DNA of 64,000 nucleotides from Aureimonas jatrophae (GCF_900104035.1 NZ_FNIT01000006.1:124001-188000); one strand, 5' to 3'; positions 1 through 9,284 are shown, counted from the stretch's first letter. Numbers and translations are program-made. The notes: generated by a model not told the origin, from the sequence alone.

Positions 1-53
1 AGGATCATCCGCCCTTCGCGTCGGTCGGCGCTTCGGGCCATGGAGGCGCGTTC

Positions 54-1472
54 ATGCAGCAGCAGCTTGGTCCCGACATCGCCCACGGGCGCCTCGAAGC
101 CGCCGACATCGCGAGCGGCTTCTCCGATCTTCACCCGCCGCTGGAAGCGCATGAGGCGTTGGTGGAGGCCGATCGCTGCTACTTCTGCTTCGATGCCCCC
201 TGCATGCAGGCCTGCCCGACCTCGATCGACGTGCCTCTCTTCATCCGGCAGATCCAGACGGGTACGCCCCTGGCAGCGGGCCGCACGATTCTCGACAGCA
301 ATATCCTGGGCGGCATGTGCGCCCGCGTCTGCCCGACCGAGACGCTGTGCGAGGAGGCCTGCGTGCGCGAGGCGGCCGAGGGCAAGCCGGTGAAGATCGG
401 CATGTTGCAGCGCTTCGCGACGGACCGGGTGCTGGAGACCGGCGACCATCCGTTCGATCGCGCGCCCGAGACCGGTTGCAGAGTGGCCGTCGTCGGCGCG
501 GGACCGGCGGGGCTGTCCTGTGCCCATCGGCTTGCGATGCTCGGACACGACGTCACGCTGTTCGATGCCAGGCCCAAGGCCGGCGGTCTCAACGAGTACG
601 GTATCGCCGCCTACAAGGCGACCAACGGCTTCGCGCAGGCCGAGGTCGACTTCGTGCTCGGCATCGGCGGCATCCGGCTTGAGACCGGCAAGGTCCTCGG
701 TCGCGACATTCATCTGGCGGACTTGCGAGCCGACTTCGACGCGGTGTTCCTCGGCATCGGTCTGTCGGGCGTCAACGCGCTCGGCGCCGAAGGCGAGGCC
801 GCCGCCGGGTCGCACGATGCGGTCGCGTGGATCGCCGATCTGCGTCAGACCGTCGACCTCGCGCAACTGCCGGTCGGGCGACGCGTCGTGGTGGTGGGCG
901 GCGGCATGACGGCGGTGGACGCGGCCGTGCAGGCCAAGGCTCTCGGCGCCGAGGACGTGACGCTCGTCTACCGGCGCGGGCGCGCCGCGATGAACGCCTC
1001 GCGCTACGAGCAGGAACTGGCCCAGACCCGCGGTGTCCATATCCGCTGCAACCTCGCGCCGCGCCGGATCCTGGCCGAGAACGGCCACGTGACCGGGATC
1101 GAGCTGGAGCGCACGCGAGAGGAGGGCGGATCGCTCCGCTACACCGGCGAGACCCTGGTGATCGAGGCCGACCAGGTGTTCAAGGCAATCGGCCAGCAAC
1201 TCGTCGCGGATGGCCTGTCGAACGAGACCGACGGCCTTGCGCTGGATGGCGGCCGGATCCGGGTCGACGGCGAACGGCGTACGAGTCTGTCGCGCGTCTG
1301 GGCGGGCGGCGACTGCGTCACCGGCGGCTCCGACCTCACCGTCGTCGCGGTGGAAGATGGCAAGGTCGCGGCCCTGTCGATCGACACCGCCTTGCGCGCC
1401 GCCGCCATTCCCGCGGGCCTGGCCGGACGCCTCCTCGACGCCGCGACCCCTCTTCACGCCCCCGAGCGCTGA
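54..1472 (+). CDS. preT: NAD(P)-binding subunit of dihydropyrimidine dehydrogenase (PreT/PydX type)
   Basis: This 472-residue flavoprotein/iron-sulfur subunit passes electrons from NAD(P)H to PreA, the partner encoded 15 bp downstream, for reduction of uracil or thymine. The N-terminal quarter carries two cysteine clusters typical of glutamate-synthase-beta-like proteins: CYFCFDAPCMQACP, and CARVCP followed by LCEEAC. A FAD-binding GAGPAGLSCA motif follows near residue 145, and a second dinucleotide site (VVGGGMTAVDAA) lies near residue 282. The C-terminal WAGGDC motif is the usual FAD-contacting segment. The start is preceded by a GGAGG at about 41-45. A fused dihydropyrimidine dehydrogenase is excluded because PreA is a separate reading frame. 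Confidence is high. Confidence 0.93.
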   Translation: MQQQLGPDIAHGRLEAADIASGFSDLHPPLEAHEALVEADRCYFCFDAPCMQACPTSIDVPLFIRQIQTGTPLAAGRTILDSNILGGMCARVCPTETLCEEACVREAAEGKPVKIGMLQRFATDRVLETGDHPFDRAPETGCRVAVVGAGPAGLSCAHRLAMLGHDVTLFDARPKAGGLNEYGIAAYKATNGFAQAEVDFVLGIGGIRLETGKVLGRDIHLADLRADFDAVFLGIGLSGVNALGAEGEAAAGSHDAVAWIADLRQTVDLAQLPVGRRVVVVGGGMTAVDAAVQAKALGAEDVTLVYRRGRAAMNASRYEQELAQTRGVHIRCNLAPRRILAENGHVTGIELERTREEGGSLRYTGETLVIEADQVFKAIGQQLVADGLSNETDGLALDGGRIRVDGERRTSLSRVWAGGDCVTGGSDLTVVAVEDGKVAALSIDTALRAAAIPAGLAGRLLDAATPLHAPER

Positions 1473-1487
1473 CACGGAGACCGATCC

Positions 1488-2831
1488 ATGGCCGACCTAT
1501 CGACGAGCTTCCTCGGTATCCGATCGCCCAACCCGTTCTGGCTGGCCTCCGCGCCGCCCACCGACAAGGAGTACAACGTCCAGCGCGCCTTCGAGCAGGG
1601 CTGGGGCGGCGTGGTCTGGAAGACGCTGGGCGAGGGTGACCCGGTGGTCAACGTCAACGGCCCCCGCTACGGCGCGATCCACGGGCCCGACCGGCGCCTG
1701 TTGGGCCTCAACAACATCGAGCTCATCACCGACCGCTCGCTCGACACCAATCTCGAGGAGATCGCGCGGGTCAAGCGCAACTGGCCCGACCGGGCCATGA
1801 TCGTTTCGCTGATGGTGCCCTGCGAGGAGGACAGCTGGCAGCGCATCCTGAAGATGGTGGACCAGACGGGGGCGGACGGCGTCGAGCTCAACTTCGGCTG
1901 TCCGCACGGCATGTCGGAGCGCGGCATGGGATCGGCCGTCGGCCAAGTCCCCGAGTACATCGAGATGGTCGCACGCTGGTGCAAGCAGCACTCGCGCCTG
2001 CCGGTGATCGTCAAGTTGACGCCCAACATCACCGACATCCGCTATCCCGCGCGCGCCGCCAAGCGGGGCGGCGCGGATGCCGTGTCGCTGATCAACACCA
2101 TCTCCTCGATCGTCTCGATCGATCTCGACCACTTCGCGCCGACGCCCACCATCGACGGCAAGGGCAGCCATGGCGGCTATTGCGGGCCCGCCGTGAAGCC
2201 GATCGCCCTCAACATGGTGGCGGAGATCGCACGCGACCCCGAGACCTGGGGCCTGCCCATGTCGGGCATCGGCGGCATCACGACCTGGCGCGACGCGGCC
2301 GAGTTCATCGCGCTCGGCTGCGGGACGGTGCAGGTCTGCACGGCCGCCATGACCTACGGGTTCAAGGTCGTGCGCGAGATGACCTCGGGACTGTCGGAGT
2401 GGATGGACGAGAAGGGCTACCGGACGATCGAGGACTTCCGCGGCCGGGCGGCGCCCAACGTCACGGACTGGCAGTACCTCAATCTCGCCTACGTCACCAA
2501 GGCGCGGATCGACCAGGACCTCTGCATCTCGTGCGGGCGCTGCCACATCGCCTGCGAGGACACGTCCCACCAGGCCATCACCAACATGGTAGACGGTCGA
2601 CGCCGCTTCGAAGTGATCGACGAGGAATGCGTCGGCTGCAATCTTTGCGTCAACGTTTGCCCGGTCGAGAACTGCATCACGATGGAGCGTATTGCCGGTG
2701 TCGACCCCCGAACCGGCAAGCCGATACCAGACGGTTACTCGAACTGGACCATCCATCCCAACAACCCGATGCGGCGCGAGACGATGCAGTTCGCTCCCGA
2801 ACCCGTTCGTCTTCCCGACGCGGCGGAATAG
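1488..2831 (+). CDS. preA: NAD-dependent dihydropyrimidine dehydrogenase subunit PreA
   Basis: This is the catalytic subunit (447 residues) that reduces uracil or thymine to the 5,6-dihydro form, the first step of the reductive pyrimidine pathway. The first 300 or so residues form a dihydroorotate-dehydrogenase-like FMN barrel, recognisable by the NFGCPHG motif and the GIGGI phosphate-binding segment. The C-terminal part holds two 4Fe-4S ferredoxin clusters, CISCGRCHIAC and CVGCNLCVNVCP. It follows preT closely with a GGAGA ribosome site, so the two are very likely co-transcribed and form the heteromeric enzyme. Length and domain order match the PreA family. Confidence 0.95.
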   Translation: MADLSTSFLGIRSPNPFWLASAPPTDKEYNVQRAFEQGWGGVVWKTLGEGDPVVNVNGPRYGAIHGPDRRLLGLNNIELITDRSLDTNLEEIARVKRNWPDRAMIVSLMVPCEEDSWQRILKMVDQTGADGVELNFGCPHGMSERGMGSAVGQVPEYIEMVARWCKQHSRLPVIVKLTPNITDIRYPARAAKRGGADAVSLINTISSIVSIDLDHFAPTPTIDGKGSHGGYCGPAVKPIALNMVAEIARDPETWGLPMSGIGGITTWRDAAEFIALGCGTVQVCTAAMTYGFKVVREMTSGLSEWMDEKGYRTIEDFRGRAAPNVTDWQYLNLAYVTKARIDQDLCISCGRCHIACEDTSHQAITNMVDGRRRFEVIDEECVGCNLCVNVCPVENCITMERIAGVDPRTGKPIPDGYSNWTIHPNNPMRRETMQFAPEPVRLPDAAE

Positions 2832-2969
2832 CAAGACGAGAACCGGGCTTCGCCGGTCGGCGATTGTAACGGAACAATAAGGTGCGCGAGCAATATTGGT
2901 GCGGTGCGAGTGGACGGGAGCGATCACCGTCCCTCGCATGCGCCTCGCAAGCCTTATCGGGTACCCGCC

Positions 2970-5423
2970 GTGCGACTGTCCATCAACGCCAAACTCATCG
3001 CCAGCGGCGTCATCCTCGCAGCGATCGCATCGACCTTCTCGTTCCAGATGTATCGAGGGGCGGGCGTTCTCGGACAGACCGTGCAATCCGTCTTCGACAC
3101 GGGCGTCGATCCCCTTCGGGACGTCGATGCGGCGGTGGCACGGGTGCAACGTCTGCAGGACCGGATCGTCGACACGCAGGATGCGGGCGGACCGCTCGCG
3201 ATCGACGGCGACATGCAGGCCCGCGTTCTCGACGACCTTTCGGCCGCGCTCGCAGCCCTGCGCAAGGCGGGCACACGGATCGGCGAGCCCAGTCTCACGC
3301 AGCGGCTCCAGGAACTTGACTTCGCGATCTCGCGCCTCCGGGCCACCGAAGGCGACGTCACGCGCCGCTTCCTGCGTCGCGAACTGTCGGAAACGCTGTC
3401 GGGTCTCGAAGACGTGACCCAGAAGCTGCAGCACGGCATCCAGCGGCTGCGCGACGATACCTCGACGCAAAGTCGCCAGTTGGCCGATATGAACTGGCTC
3501 GCCCTGGCCGTCTTGCTGGCGGCTGGGGGACTGCTGATCGTCTACCTCGGCTGGAGCATATCAGGGCCGATCCGTCGCGCGGCCTCGACGCTTCGGGACG
3601 TCGGAGGCGACGAGCCTCAACCCAAGCGTCGCTCCCGGAACGCGCTGCAGGACCTGTCCAACGCGGTCGCCTTCGTGGAGGCGCTGGTGGTCCAGCGCGC
3701 CGATGCGGCGCAACAGCGCGACACGGACCAGAAGGAACGGGCCGAACACGAGATCGCGGCGCAGCGTCGCCGCTTCGATGCCGCGCTCGATCGGATGTCG
3801 CAGGCCTACTGCCTGCTCGACCGCGACGGCGATCTCCAGTCGGCGAACGAGGCCTTCTATCGCCTGTTCCCGCACGTGACGCGCCGGGCGACCGCCGCGC
3901 TTCTGGCGGCCGATCCCGATCTCGGTCCGCTCCTGACGGAACCCGCGAGTCGCGAGACGCCGCGACGGCTCGCTGGTGGCCGCAGCGTCTTTCTGCTCCG
4001 GCACCGCGCCGCGCGGACCGGCGACGAGATCCTGGTTTTCGAGGACGTGACGGACCGCGAGGCGGCGCGCGAGGCGATCGAGCGTCTGGAAGGCGAGGAC
4101 GGGCTGACCTCGCTGCCGAACCGGCCGGCATTCATCGCCCGGGTCGAGCAGCTCATCGCGAGCGGCGATCGCTTTACGCTCGTGGCGCTCGATATCGAGG
4201 GTTTCCGCAACATCAACACGACGCTGGGCCATGGCGCGGGCGACGAGGTGTTGCGCCAGGTCGGTCGCCGTATTGTTGCCGCCGCGGGACCTGACGCCTT
4301 CGTGGCGCGCCTCGGAGCGGACGAGTTCGGTATCGCTCTGGCGCGCCAGACCGACGCCGCCGCGGCGGAACGACTGATGCGCTCGATCCTCTCGGATCTC
4401 CAGGACAAGCCGGTCGTGGTGGCGGGCCGTCCCCTGACCGCGCGCATCGCCGCCGGCGTCGTGCCGGTCGCGGCCGAAGCGGATCGGACGGAGGCGCTCG
4501 ACGCGCATGGCGCGATGCAGGACTGCGAGGTCGCGCTGCATCGTGCCAAGGCCGACGGTTCGGCGCAGCTCCAGGTCTTCGCGCCGGAGCTTCGTGCCGA
4601 GATGGAGGCCCGGCGCCGGCTCGTTGCCGATCTGCACGATGCGCTCGCACGCAACGAGTTCGAGCTTTACTTCCAGCCCATCGTCGATTGCCGCCGCAAG
4701 ACCGTCTCGGGCTTCGAGGCGTTGGCGCGCTGGGCCCATCCGCAGCGCGGCATGGTGTCTCCGGCGGAGTTCATCCCCGTCATGGAGGAGGCCGGCATTA
4801 TCGGCGCGCTCGGCCGGTTCGTCCTGCGCGAAGGCTGCCGGCAGGCGGCCCGTTGGCCGAGCGATCTGTCGATCTCGCTCAACCTGTCGCCGCTCCAGTT
4901 CAAGAGCCCGACGCTTCTGGCGGACGTGCGCAACGCCCTGTCGTCGAGCGGCCTGTCCCCGGACCGGCTTCATCTGGAGGTGACCGAGTCCCTCTTCCTC
5001 GACGATGCGGAAGGGGTGCTTCAGACGTTGCAGAGCCTGCGCCAGATGGGGCTTGTCGTCTCGATGGACGATTTTGGCACCGGCTACTCCTCGCTCGGCT
5101 ACCTCAGCCGCTTCCCGTTCGACAAGATCAAGATCGACCAGTCATTCGTGCGCGACATGGCCCGGCCCGAGAACATCGCGATTGTGCGCGCCGTCATGGG
5201 GCTGGGCTCCGCTATGCGCATGACGGTGGTGGCGGAAGGCGTCGAGACCGTCGAGCAGATGGAACAGCTGGAGCGAGAGGGGTGCCGCGAGATGCAGGGC
5301 TACCTGTTCTCCCGCCCCCGACCTGCCGGCGATCTGCCCAAGATGCTGATGGAGATCCGTTCCCGGTTCCGCGCCAACGGCTATGGCGTGGTGCGCGCCG
5401 ACAACGACGCGATCCGGGCGTAG
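2970..5423 (+). CDS. Membrane-bound PAS-GGDEF-EAL cyclic-di-GMP protein
   Basis: This two-pass membrane signalling protein has about 817 residues. A hydrophobic segment near residue 10 and a second near residue 180 bracket a helical periplasmic region, followed by a short HAMP-like linker and a PAS-like region. The diguanylate cyclase domain reads RLGADEF (about residue 449) where GGDEF is expected, so the second glycine is alanine and cyclase activity is doubtful. The EAL domain looks intact: EALARW near residue 583, then LNLSPLQF, LEVTES, DDFGTGYSSL and VVAEGVET. It is therefore most likely a c-di-GMP phosphodiesterase. The GTG at 2970 was preferred because MRLSINAKL leads straight into the first membrane helix; an in-frame GTG at 2904 is an alternative. 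Its link to the flanking pyrimidine genes is only positional. Confidence 0.88.
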   Translation: MRLSINAKLIASGVILAAIASTFSFQMYRGAGVLGQTVQSVFDTGVDPLRDVDAAVARVQRLQDRIVDTQDAGGPLAIDGDMQARVLDDLSAALAALRKAGTRIGEPSLTQRLQELDFAISRLRATEGDVTRRFLRRELSETLSGLEDVTQKLQHGIQRLRDDTSTQSRQLADMNWLALAVLLAAGGLLIVYLGWSISGPIRRAASTLRDVGGDEPQPKRRSRNALQDLSNAVAFVEALVVQRADAAQQRDTDQKERAEHEIAAQRRRFDAALDRMSQAYCLLDRDGDLQSANEAFYRLFPHVTRRATAALLAADPDLGPLLTEPASRETPRRLAGGRSVFLLRHRAARTGDEILVFEDVTDREAAREAIERLEGEDGLTSLPNRPAFIARVEQLIASGDRFTLVALDIEGFRNINTTLGHGAGDEVLRQVGRRIVAAAGPDAFVARLGADEFGIALARQTDAAAAERLMRSILSDLQDKPVVVAGRPLTARIAAGVVPVAAEADRTEALDAHGAMQDCEVALHRAKADGSAQLQVFAPELRAEMEARRRLVADLHDALARNEFELYFQPIVDCRRKTVSGFEALARWAHPQRGMVSPAEFIPVMEEAGIIGALGRFVLREGCRQAARWPSDLSISLNLSPLQFKSPTLLADVRNALSSSGLSPDRLHLEVTESLFLDDAEGVLQTLQSLRQMGLVVSMDDFGTGYSSLGYLSRFPFDKIKIDQSFVRDMARPENIAIVRAVMGLGSAMRMTVVAEGVETVEQMEQLEREGCREMQGYLFSRPRPAGDLPKMLMEIRSRFRANGYGVVRADNDAIRA

Positions 5424-5433
5424 CGTCGGGCGC

Positions 5434-6087
5434 TCAGCCCGCGTCCGTTCGTGGCCGAATACCGCTCAGGACGATCGTCAGAACCGCCTGAGCCGCCTGG
5501 TCGTCGAAGCCCGGCTGATCCACCTGATCGCCGAGGATGGCGCGGATCTGCGGCGCGAAGTCGGCGTAGTGCTGGGTGGTCGCCCAGATCAGGAAGATGA
5601 GGTGGACGGGATCGACGGGAGCGAGGCGCCTTTGTCCGACCCAGCCACGGATCACGGCTGCCTTTTCCTGCACGAGGCCGCGCAGGCGTGTTTCCAGCGC
5701 GGAGCGGATCACCGGCGCGCCGGCCAGGATCTCGTTGGCGAAGAGGCGCGACGCCTCGGGCGTGCGCCGCGACATGCGCAGCTTGAGCGTGATGTATCTT
5801 CGCAGTTCCTCGACCGGGTCTCCGTCCGAGTTCAGGGCCTCCAACGGGGCGAGCCATTCATCGAGCGTGCGCTCCAGAACCGCGCGATACACGTCCTCCT
5901 TGCGACGGAAATAATAGAGGAGGTTCGTCTTCGACATGCCGGCGCGGCGTGCGATCTCGTCGATCGTCGTGCCGCGAAACCCGTGGCCGGAGAAGGCCGT
6001 CAGAGCCGCTTCCAGGATTACCTCGCGGTTCTCGCGCTGGATGCGCGTCGGCGGCCGTTCCCCATCCTCGATGACCGTCGCGTCCAT
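5434..6087 (-). CDS. rutR: RutR-like TetR-family regulator of pyrimidine catabolism
   Basis: This 217-residue TetR repressor has an N-terminal helix-turn-helix (TTIDEIARRAGMSKTNLLYYF) and a ligand domain containing SRLFANEILAGAP and IWATTQHYADFAPQ. From memory, both segments closely match E. coli RutR, which binds uracil and thymine. The ATG at 6087 was chosen because an AGGG lies at good spacing and the length then fits RutR; upstream starts at 6120 (ATG) and 6132 (TTG) lack a ribosome site. It is divergent from the transaminase gene, and a RutR-type palindrome sits between them, so it probably represses the downstream catabolic genes and itself until uracil or thymine is present. E. coli RutR controls the unrelated Rut pathway; here it is wired to the reductive route. 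Confidence 0.9.
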   Translation of the reverse strand: MDATVIEDGERPPTRIQRENREVILEAALTAFSGHGFRGTTIDEIARRAGMSKTNLLYYFRRKEDVYRAVLERTLDEWLAPLEALNSDGDPVEELRRYITLKLRMSRRTPEASRLFANEILAGAPVIRSALETRLRGLVQEKAAVIRGWVGQRRLAPVDPVHLIFLIWATTQHYADFAPQIRAILGDQVDQPGFDDQAAQAVLTIVLSGIRPRTDAG

Positions 6088-6180
6088 CGCTGCATGCCCT
6101 GAAATGTTGCGCTGCCGCATCGTGCCGATCAAGCGTGCAACTCGTCTTGACCGGTTCCAAATGTCCCCATAGCCTCGCTT

Positions 6181-6196
6181 TTGACCAGCCAGTCAA
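6181..6196. promoter_or_regulatory. Predicted RutR operator
   Basis: TTGACCAGCCAGTCAA fits the E. coli RutR consensus TTGACCA-N2-TGGTCAA at 12 of its 14 defined bases, with the central CA/TG pair the only deviation. It lies 57 bp before the transaminase start and about 94 bp before rutR. A second partial copy, TTGACCGGTTCCAA, begins at 6147. Position and match support autoregulation plus control of the divergent catabolic operon; binding is inferred. Confidence 0.75.
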
Positions 6197-6252
6197 GAAC
6201 GCGCCGGCCCCTGCCGGAAGCGATGCGACTTGGGACAGAAAGCGACGCGGCC

Positions 6253-7581
6253 ATGAACGAGCACGCCCCGATCCAGACCAATAATCTGGAAGCCTTCTGG
6301 ATGCCGTTCACCGCGAACCGGCAGTTCAAGAAGGCGCCCCGACTGCTCGTGGGCGCCAAGGACATGCACTACACGACGGCCGACGGTCGCCAGCTTCTGG
6401 ACGCGACGGCGGGGCTCTGGTGCGTGAACGCCGGCCACTGCCGCCCGAAGATCACCGAAGCCATCGCCACGCAGGCCGGACAGCTCGACTATGCGCCGGC
6501 CTTCCAGATGGGCCATCCCAAGGCGTTCGAACTGGCGGCGCGCCTCGTCTCGATTGCGCCCGACGGCCTCGACCACGTGTTCTTCACCAACTCGGGCTCC
6601 GAGTCGGTCGATACCGCACTCAAGATCGCGCTCGCCTATCAGCGCGTGCGGGGTGAGGGGTCCCGTTTCCGCCTGATCGGTCGCGAGCGCGGCTATCACG
6701 GCGTCAACTTCGGCGGTATCTCGGTCGGCGGTATCGTCAACAACCGGAAGATGTTCGGGACGTTGCTCACCGGCGTCGATCACATGCGACACACGCACGA
6801 CCCCGAGCGCAACCCCTACCCGAAGGGTGCGACCGAGCACGGGGCCGAGCTCGCCGACGATCTCCTGCGCATCGCGACGCTCCACGACCCGTCCACGATC
6901 GCGGCCGTGATCGTCGAGCCGGTGGCGGGTTCCACGGGCGTTCTGCCGCCACCGAAGGGTTATCTCCAGCGCCTTCGCGAGATCTGCGACCAGCACGGCA
7001 TCCTTCTCATCTTCGACGAGGTGATCACGGGCTACGGCCGCATGGGCACGCCGTTCGCGGCGGACTATTTCGGCGTGACGCCCGACATCATGGTGACGGC
7101 CAAGGGCCTGACCAACGGCGTCATTCCGATGGGCGCGGTTCTGGTGCGCGACGAAATCTACGACGCCTTCATGGGCGGCGGCGAGAACCTCATCGAGTTC
7201 GCTCACGGCTACACCTATTCCGGCAGCCCGATCGCTGCGGCCGCCGGCCTTGCCACGCTCGACACCTACAAGGAGGAGGGCTTGTTCGAGCGCGCGCAGG
7301 CGCTGGAGCCGGTCTGGGCGGACGCGCTCCACTCGCTGAAGGGCGAACCGCACGTCATCGATATCCGCACGATCGGCTTGATCGGCGGCGTCGAGCTCGA
7401 GCCCATCGCCGGCGCCCCGACCAAGCGGGCTTTCGCGGCCTTCCTGGATGCCTTCGAGAACGGGCTGATGATCCGCACGACCGGCGACATCATCGCTATG
7501 TCGCCGCCGCTGATCGTGTCCGAAGCGCAGATCGGCGAGATCGTCGACACGCTGCGCGCCGTCCTGCGCCGCCTCCAGTAG
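6253..7581 (+). CDS. Beta-alanine (omega-amino acid):pyruvate transaminase
   Basis: This class-III PLP-dependent aminotransferase (442 residues) is expected to convert beta-alanine, or beta-aminoisobutyrate from thymine, to the matching semialdehyde. Family landmarks are NSGSESVDTALKIA in the cofactor-binding half, the IFDEVITGYGRMG segment, and TAKGLTNG, where the lysine forms the Schiff base with PLP. The N-terminal FWMPFTANRQFK resembles known omega-amino acid:pyruvate transaminases. The ATG at 6253 starts the conserved N-terminus; an upstream extension would run into the RutR operator. It is followed 29 bp later by the carbamoylase gene, so the product of that enzyme is its likely substrate. 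Confidence 0.9.
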   Translation: MNEHAPIQTNNLEAFWMPFTANRQFKKAPRLLVGAKDMHYTTADGRQLLDATAGLWCVNAGHCRPKITEAIATQAGQLDYAPAFQMGHPKAFELAARLVSIAPDGLDHVFFTNSGSESVDTALKIALAYQRVRGEGSRFRLIGRERGYHGVNFGGISVGGIVNNRKMFGTLLTGVDHMRHTHDPERNPYPKGATEHGAELADDLLRIATLHDPSTIAAVIVEPVAGSTGVLPPPKGYLQRLREICDQHGILLIFDEVITGYGRMGTPFAADYFGVTPDIMVTAKGLTNGVIPMGAVLVRDEIYDAFMGGGENLIEFAHGYTYSGSPIAAAAGLATLDTYKEEGLFERAQALEPVWADALHSLKGEPHVIDIRTIGLIGGVELEPIAGAPTKRAFAAFLDAFENGLMIRTTGDIIAMSPPLIVSEAQIGEIVDTLRAVLRRLQ

Positions 7582-7610
7582 ACTTGCCGAGCCGAAGGGC
7601 AACCGACAGC

Positions 7611-8867
7611 ATGAGCTTGGCCACGAACATCCAGACTGACGGCGACCGGCTCTGGCAGACGCTCGACGAGATGGCCGCCATCGGCCCCGGGGTCGCGGGC
7701 GGCAACAATCGGCAGACCCTGACCGATGCGGACGGCGAGGGACGCTACCTTCTGAAGCGCTGGTGCGAGCGTGCAGGCCTTTCCATGGGGCTCGACACGA
7801 TGGGCAACATGTTCTTCCGGCGAGAAGGAACGGAGCCCGATCTCGAGCCCGTCTACATGGGCTCGCATCTCGACACCCAGCCGACCGGTGGGCGCTACGA
7901 CGGCGTGCTCGGCGTCCTCGGCGGCCTAGAAGTCATGCGCACGCTGAACGATCTCGATATCCGGACGCGGCGGCCGATCGTCCTCGTGAACTGGACCAAC
8001 GAGGAGGGCACGCGCTTCGCTCCCGCCATGCTGGCCTCCGGCGTCTTCGCCGGCGTTCACGAGGAGGACTGGGCCAAGGCGCGGGTGGACCGCGAGGGCA
8101 AGAGCTTCGGCTCGGAACTCCGGCGCATCGGCTGGGAAGGCGACGAGCGCGTCGGCGCACGGCCGATCCACGCGATGTTCGAGCTGCATATCGAACAGGG
8201 CCCGATCCTCGAAGACGAGGGCGTCGACATCGGCGTCGTCACCCACGGGCAGGGCCTCTGGTGGCTGGAGGTGACGCTCAACGGCCGCGAGAGCCATACG
8301 GGCTCCACCCCCATGCCCAAGCGTCGCAATGCCGGTCTCGGGCTCGCGCGCGTCACCGAACTCGTCCACGAGACCGCCATGGCCCACCAGCCGGATGCGG
8401 TCGGGGCAATCGGTCACGTCGAGGTTTATCCGAACTCGCGCAACATCATTCCCGGGCGCGTGGTCTTCACGATCGACATCCGATCGCCCGACAAGACGGT
8501 GCTCGACGCCATGCGCGAGCGGATCGAGCGTGGCATCGCGGAGATCGCTGCCGATCTGCAACTGGAGTTCGGCGTCGAGCCGGTCGGGCACTTCGACCCC
8601 GTCACCTTCGATGCCACCTGCATCTCCGCGGTCCGCTCGGCGGCGGAGCATCTTGGGCTTTCGCATCGCGATATCGTCTCGGGCGCGGGGCATGATGCCT
8701 GTTGGATCAACCGCGTCGCGCCGACGTCGATGATCTTCTGCCCGTGCGAGGGTGGCCTCTCGCACAACGAGGCCGAGCGGATCACCAAGCCGTGGGCGAA
8801 GGCCGGAGCCGACGTCCTGCTGCAGGCCGTTGTCGAGACGGCCGAGATCGCGGAGACGCGGGGGTGA
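7611..8867 (+). CDS. Zn-dependent N-carbamoyl-beta-alanine amidohydrolase (M20/HyuC family)
   Basis: This protein of about 418 residues belongs to the allantoate amidohydrolase/beta-ureidopropionase branch of peptidase family M20. It would hydrolyse N-carbamoyl-beta-alanine to beta-alanine, CO2 and ammonia. Metal-site segments are visible in order: GSHLDTQPTGGRYDG, NEEGTRF, HIEQGP, and GAGHDACW near the C-terminus. GRESHTGSTPM corresponds to the dimerisation/substrate loop. Context between the transaminase and dihydropyrimidinase favours the beta-ureidopropionase role over allantoate or L-carbamoyl amino acid hydrolysis, which cannot be excluded by sequence. The ATG at 7611 was chosen because the conserved region follows; an in-frame start at 7584 abuts the previous stop. 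Confidence 0.88.
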   Translation: MSLATNIQTDGDRLWQTLDEMAAIGPGVAGGNNRQTLTDADGEGRYLLKRWCERAGLSMGLDTMGNMFFRREGTEPDLEPVYMGSHLDTQPTGGRYDGVLGVLGGLEVMRTLNDLDIRTRRPIVLVNWTNEEGTRFAPAMLASGVFAGVHEEDWAKARVDREGKSFGSELRRIGWEGDERVGARPIHAMFELHIEQGPILEDEGVDIGVVTHGQGLWWLEVTLNGRESHTGSTPMPKRRNAGLGLARVTELVHETAMAHQPDAVGAIGHVEVYPNSRNIIPGRVVFTIDIRSPDKTVLDAMRERIERGIAEIAADLQLEFGVEPVGHFDPVTFDATCISAVRSAAEHLGLSHRDIVSGAGHDACWINRVAPTSMIFCPCEGGLSHNEAERITKPWAKAGADVLLQAVVETAEIAETRG

Positions 8868-9271
8868 CCGAGCATCTGGGCCGGCTGATCGATCACGTCG
8901 AGCTGCGCGTCGCCGATCTGGAGGCGAGCCGCCGCTTCTACGCCGCCGTCCTGCAAACGCTTGGTCACCGCATCGAGCGCGAGGGACGCTACCTCTTCTG
9001 CGACGAGCTGGCGATCTTGCAGGCGTCGGGGCCCGTATCGCGCGTGCACCTTGCGTTTCAGGCGAGCGATCGGAGCGCGGTTCAGGCCTTCCACGCGGCC
9101 GGCCTGGCCCACGGCGGCCGGGACAACGGGCCGCCGGGCGAGCGCGACTATCATCCCGGCTACTACGGCGCCTTCGTTCTCGACCCGGACGGCAACAACG
9201 TGGAAGCGGTGACGCACGGCCCCGTTCGCCGCAGTGCGGCGAGCGTCGTCGTCGAGCGGACGGACCGCTGA
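8864..9271 (+). CDS. VOC-superfamily (glyoxalase/dioxygenase fold) protein
   Basis: This is a 135-residue single-unit vicinal-oxygen-chelate protein. IDHVELRVADLEASRRFYAAVL is the classic first beta-alpha motif with a metal-binding histidine, and GAFVLDPDGNNVEAV carries the terminal metal glutamate. A GTG start at 8864 overlaps the carbamoylase stop (GTGA), implying translational coupling and function in the same pathway. The substrate is not evident; detoxification of the reactive semialdehyde formed by the transaminase is one idea, but nothing in the sequence proves it. Family certain, function unknown. Confidence 0.85.
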   Translation: MTEHLGRLIDHVELRVADLEASRRFYAAVLQTLGHRIEREGRYLFCDELAILQASGPVSRVHLAFQASDRSAVQAFHAAGLAHGGRDNGPPGERDYHPGYYGAFVLDPDGNNVEAVTHGPVRRSAASVVVERTDR

Positions 9272-9284
9272 TCCGATGCGGCCC

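Noticed and set aside
1497-3470. Long minus-strand open frame opposite preA
   Set aside because: A shadow of preA and the start of the GGDEF/EAL gene; Arg-, Val- and Asp-rich composition without domains.
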